Origin: JAVBLQ01 sp031553435
GTDB taxonomy: Bacteria; Bacteroidota; Bacteroidia; Bacteroidales; Azobacteroidaceae
Direction: 5' to 3'
Assembly: GCA_031553435.1 (NCBI GenBank)
Contig: JAVBLQ010000102.1
Location: forward strand, 1 to 23,875
Length of the DNA stretch: 23,875 bases
In this document: positions 23,440 through 23,875 of the stretch, one piece after another
Position numbering within the stretch: position 1 is the first letter of the stretch
Layout: every line of letters begins with the position of its first letter
Made by a program: the position numbers and the translations under genes
Notes under the pieces: model-generated
Database searches by the model: none
What the model saw: only the letters and a program-made list of their open reading frames with translations
Told to the model about the DNA's origin: nothing

Positions 23440-23486
23440 AAACACAAAGGCACGAAGGAAATTTAGACTTTGTGTCTTCGTGTTTT
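23440..23486. repeat. Palindromic repeat built on ACACAAAG/CACGAAG words
   Basis: The left word series AAACACAAAGGCACGAAG (23440-23457) recurs inverted at about 23468-23486 with a few differences. It is a relative of the repeat between the tRNA genes at 14083-14148. Confidence 0.7.
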
Positions 23487-23530
23487 AAAACCTTTCCCTA
23501 CTTCTTAACGTTCTAACCTTTATTAATTAC

Positions 23531-23667
23531 AGTGAAGGGTGAGGGTCGCTTTGCTCCCTGTGAAAGGGGAAGGTCGCTTCGCTCCTTTGTGAACTCGCTA
23601 TGCTCGTGGTGAAGGGGGGAAATAATTCACCTTTCACAAGGGAGCGTAGTGACCTTCCCCTTTCACA
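23531..23667. repeat. GC-rich palindromic repeat with GGTCGCTTCGCTCC-type words
   Basis: The arms at 23559-23592 and 23634-23667 are inverted copies over 34 bases with three mismatches. The left side also has a second direct copy of the unit (GGTCGCTTTGCTCC, about 23544-23557). Ends read TGTGAAAGGGGAAGGTC. It sits 13 bases before the recombinase start. Confidence 0.85.
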
Positions 23668-23680
23668 AAAAAACAAGGTT

Positions 23681-23875
23681 ATGAAATCAACAAGTATCCG
23701 TCTCAAGTTTCGCCCTTCCACCCTTCCCGGCTGCGAAGGTTCGCTTTTCTTCCAGTTCATCCGCAACCGGGAGGTCAAGGTATTAACTACCCAGTATAAA
23801 CTTTTTCCTGAAGAATGGAATCCCCGCTTGGAAAAAGTCAAGCTTGGGTGTTCCACTCCCCTGCGTGAAGCCTAC
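23681..23875 (+). CDS. Tyrosine recombinase, N-terminal part (runs off the window)
   Basis: Sixty-five codons are visible, from ATG to the window end without a stop. It starts MKSTSIRLKFRPSTLPGCEG and continues LFFQFIRNREVKVLTTQYKL and FPEEWNPR. This is the arm-DNA-binding N-terminus of Bacteroidota tyrosine-type site-specific recombinases. The catalytic domain lies outside. GC content here is near one half, well above the neighbouring core genes, which suggests horizontal origin. Such recombinases occur on integrative elements and also upstream of capsule loci in Bacteroides, so what follows may be either. Confidence 0.8.
   Translation, partial: MKSTSIRLKFRPSTLPGCEGSLFFQFIRNREVKVLTTQYKLFPEEWNPRLEKVKLGCSTPLREAY

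Larger units (their letters stand above)
23289..23680. other. Gap before the recombinase gene: promoter and two repeat blocks
   Basis: There is no gene in these 392 bases. The left part holds the probable promoter of the ABC-F gene (23394-23401, minus strand) in AT-rich DNA. Then follow an ACACAAAG-type palindrome (23440-23486) and a GC-rich palindrome (23531-23667). Base composition changes sharply at about 23530, from AT-rich to roughly half GC. Confidence 0.6.

Noticed and set aside
11366..23667. CRISPR array
   Set aside because: The repeated words are short, adjacent and arranged as inverted arms; there are no regular unique spacers and no cas genes.
23527..23856. Minus-strand ORF of 109 codons
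   Set aside because: It is antisense to the recombinase start and made of the GC-rich palindrome; composition, not coding, keeps it open.

Overview
The window reads as a chromosome segment of a member of the Bacteroidota, most likely order Bacteroidales. It is AT-rich. Many genes and tRNAs are preceded by the Bacteroidota -7 box TAnnTTTG, often with TTTG or TTG 19-20 bases upstream and no strong Shine-Dalgarno. The gene clusters (DUF2851 / Ig-like lipoprotein / DUF3108 / aroB; dapB / lepB / lepB-like / WbqC; DUF4271 / hemD / rnpA / yidD / tatD / tyrS) are of the kind found in that phylum. All identifications come from reading motifs; no database search was run.

Left end (1-2450) looks accessory. 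It holds the C-terminal part of a VirE/PriCT-2-like protein typical of mobile elements, a 174-bp MITE-like element with perfect 31-bp terminal inverted repeats, a PD-(D/E)XK nuclease that looks like an orphan restriction enzyme behind a long hairpin-rich leader, and a small secreted protein. It abuts the 3' side of a tRNA-Pro(GGG) gene.

Centre (2450-16500) is core genome. A minus-strand operon runs DUF2851, Ig-like lipoprotein, DUF3108, aroB. Diverging from it is dapB, lepB, a second lepB-like gene that has lost both catalytic residues, and a WbqC-family gene. Then come a type II NADH dehydrogenase, an outer-membrane beta-barrel protein, a structured small RNA of about 250 nt with its own promoter and terminator, tRNA-Gly(GCC) and tRNA-Leu(CAG). 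A minus-strand run of birA, an MmcQ/YjbR protein and yraN follows, then a ribbon-helix-helix-like small gene translationally coupled to tadA.

Right part (16500-23320) has a small membrane protein (DUF4834), DUF4271-hemD (haem synthesis), rnpA-yidD (RNase P protein and membrane-insertion factor), a TatD nuclease, tyrS, tRNA-Gln(TTG) and a minus-strand ABC-F ATPase. After a GC-rich palindromic repeat block, the window ends inside the first 65 codons of a tyrosine recombinase, which probably opens another accessory region.

A recurring theme is that many intergenic gaps carry palindromic repeats 60-140 bp long. Each is built from a different short repeated word, but all share one architecture of tandem words arranged as two inverted arms. 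With the inactive LepB paralogue and the unidentified small RNA, these are the points most worth following up.
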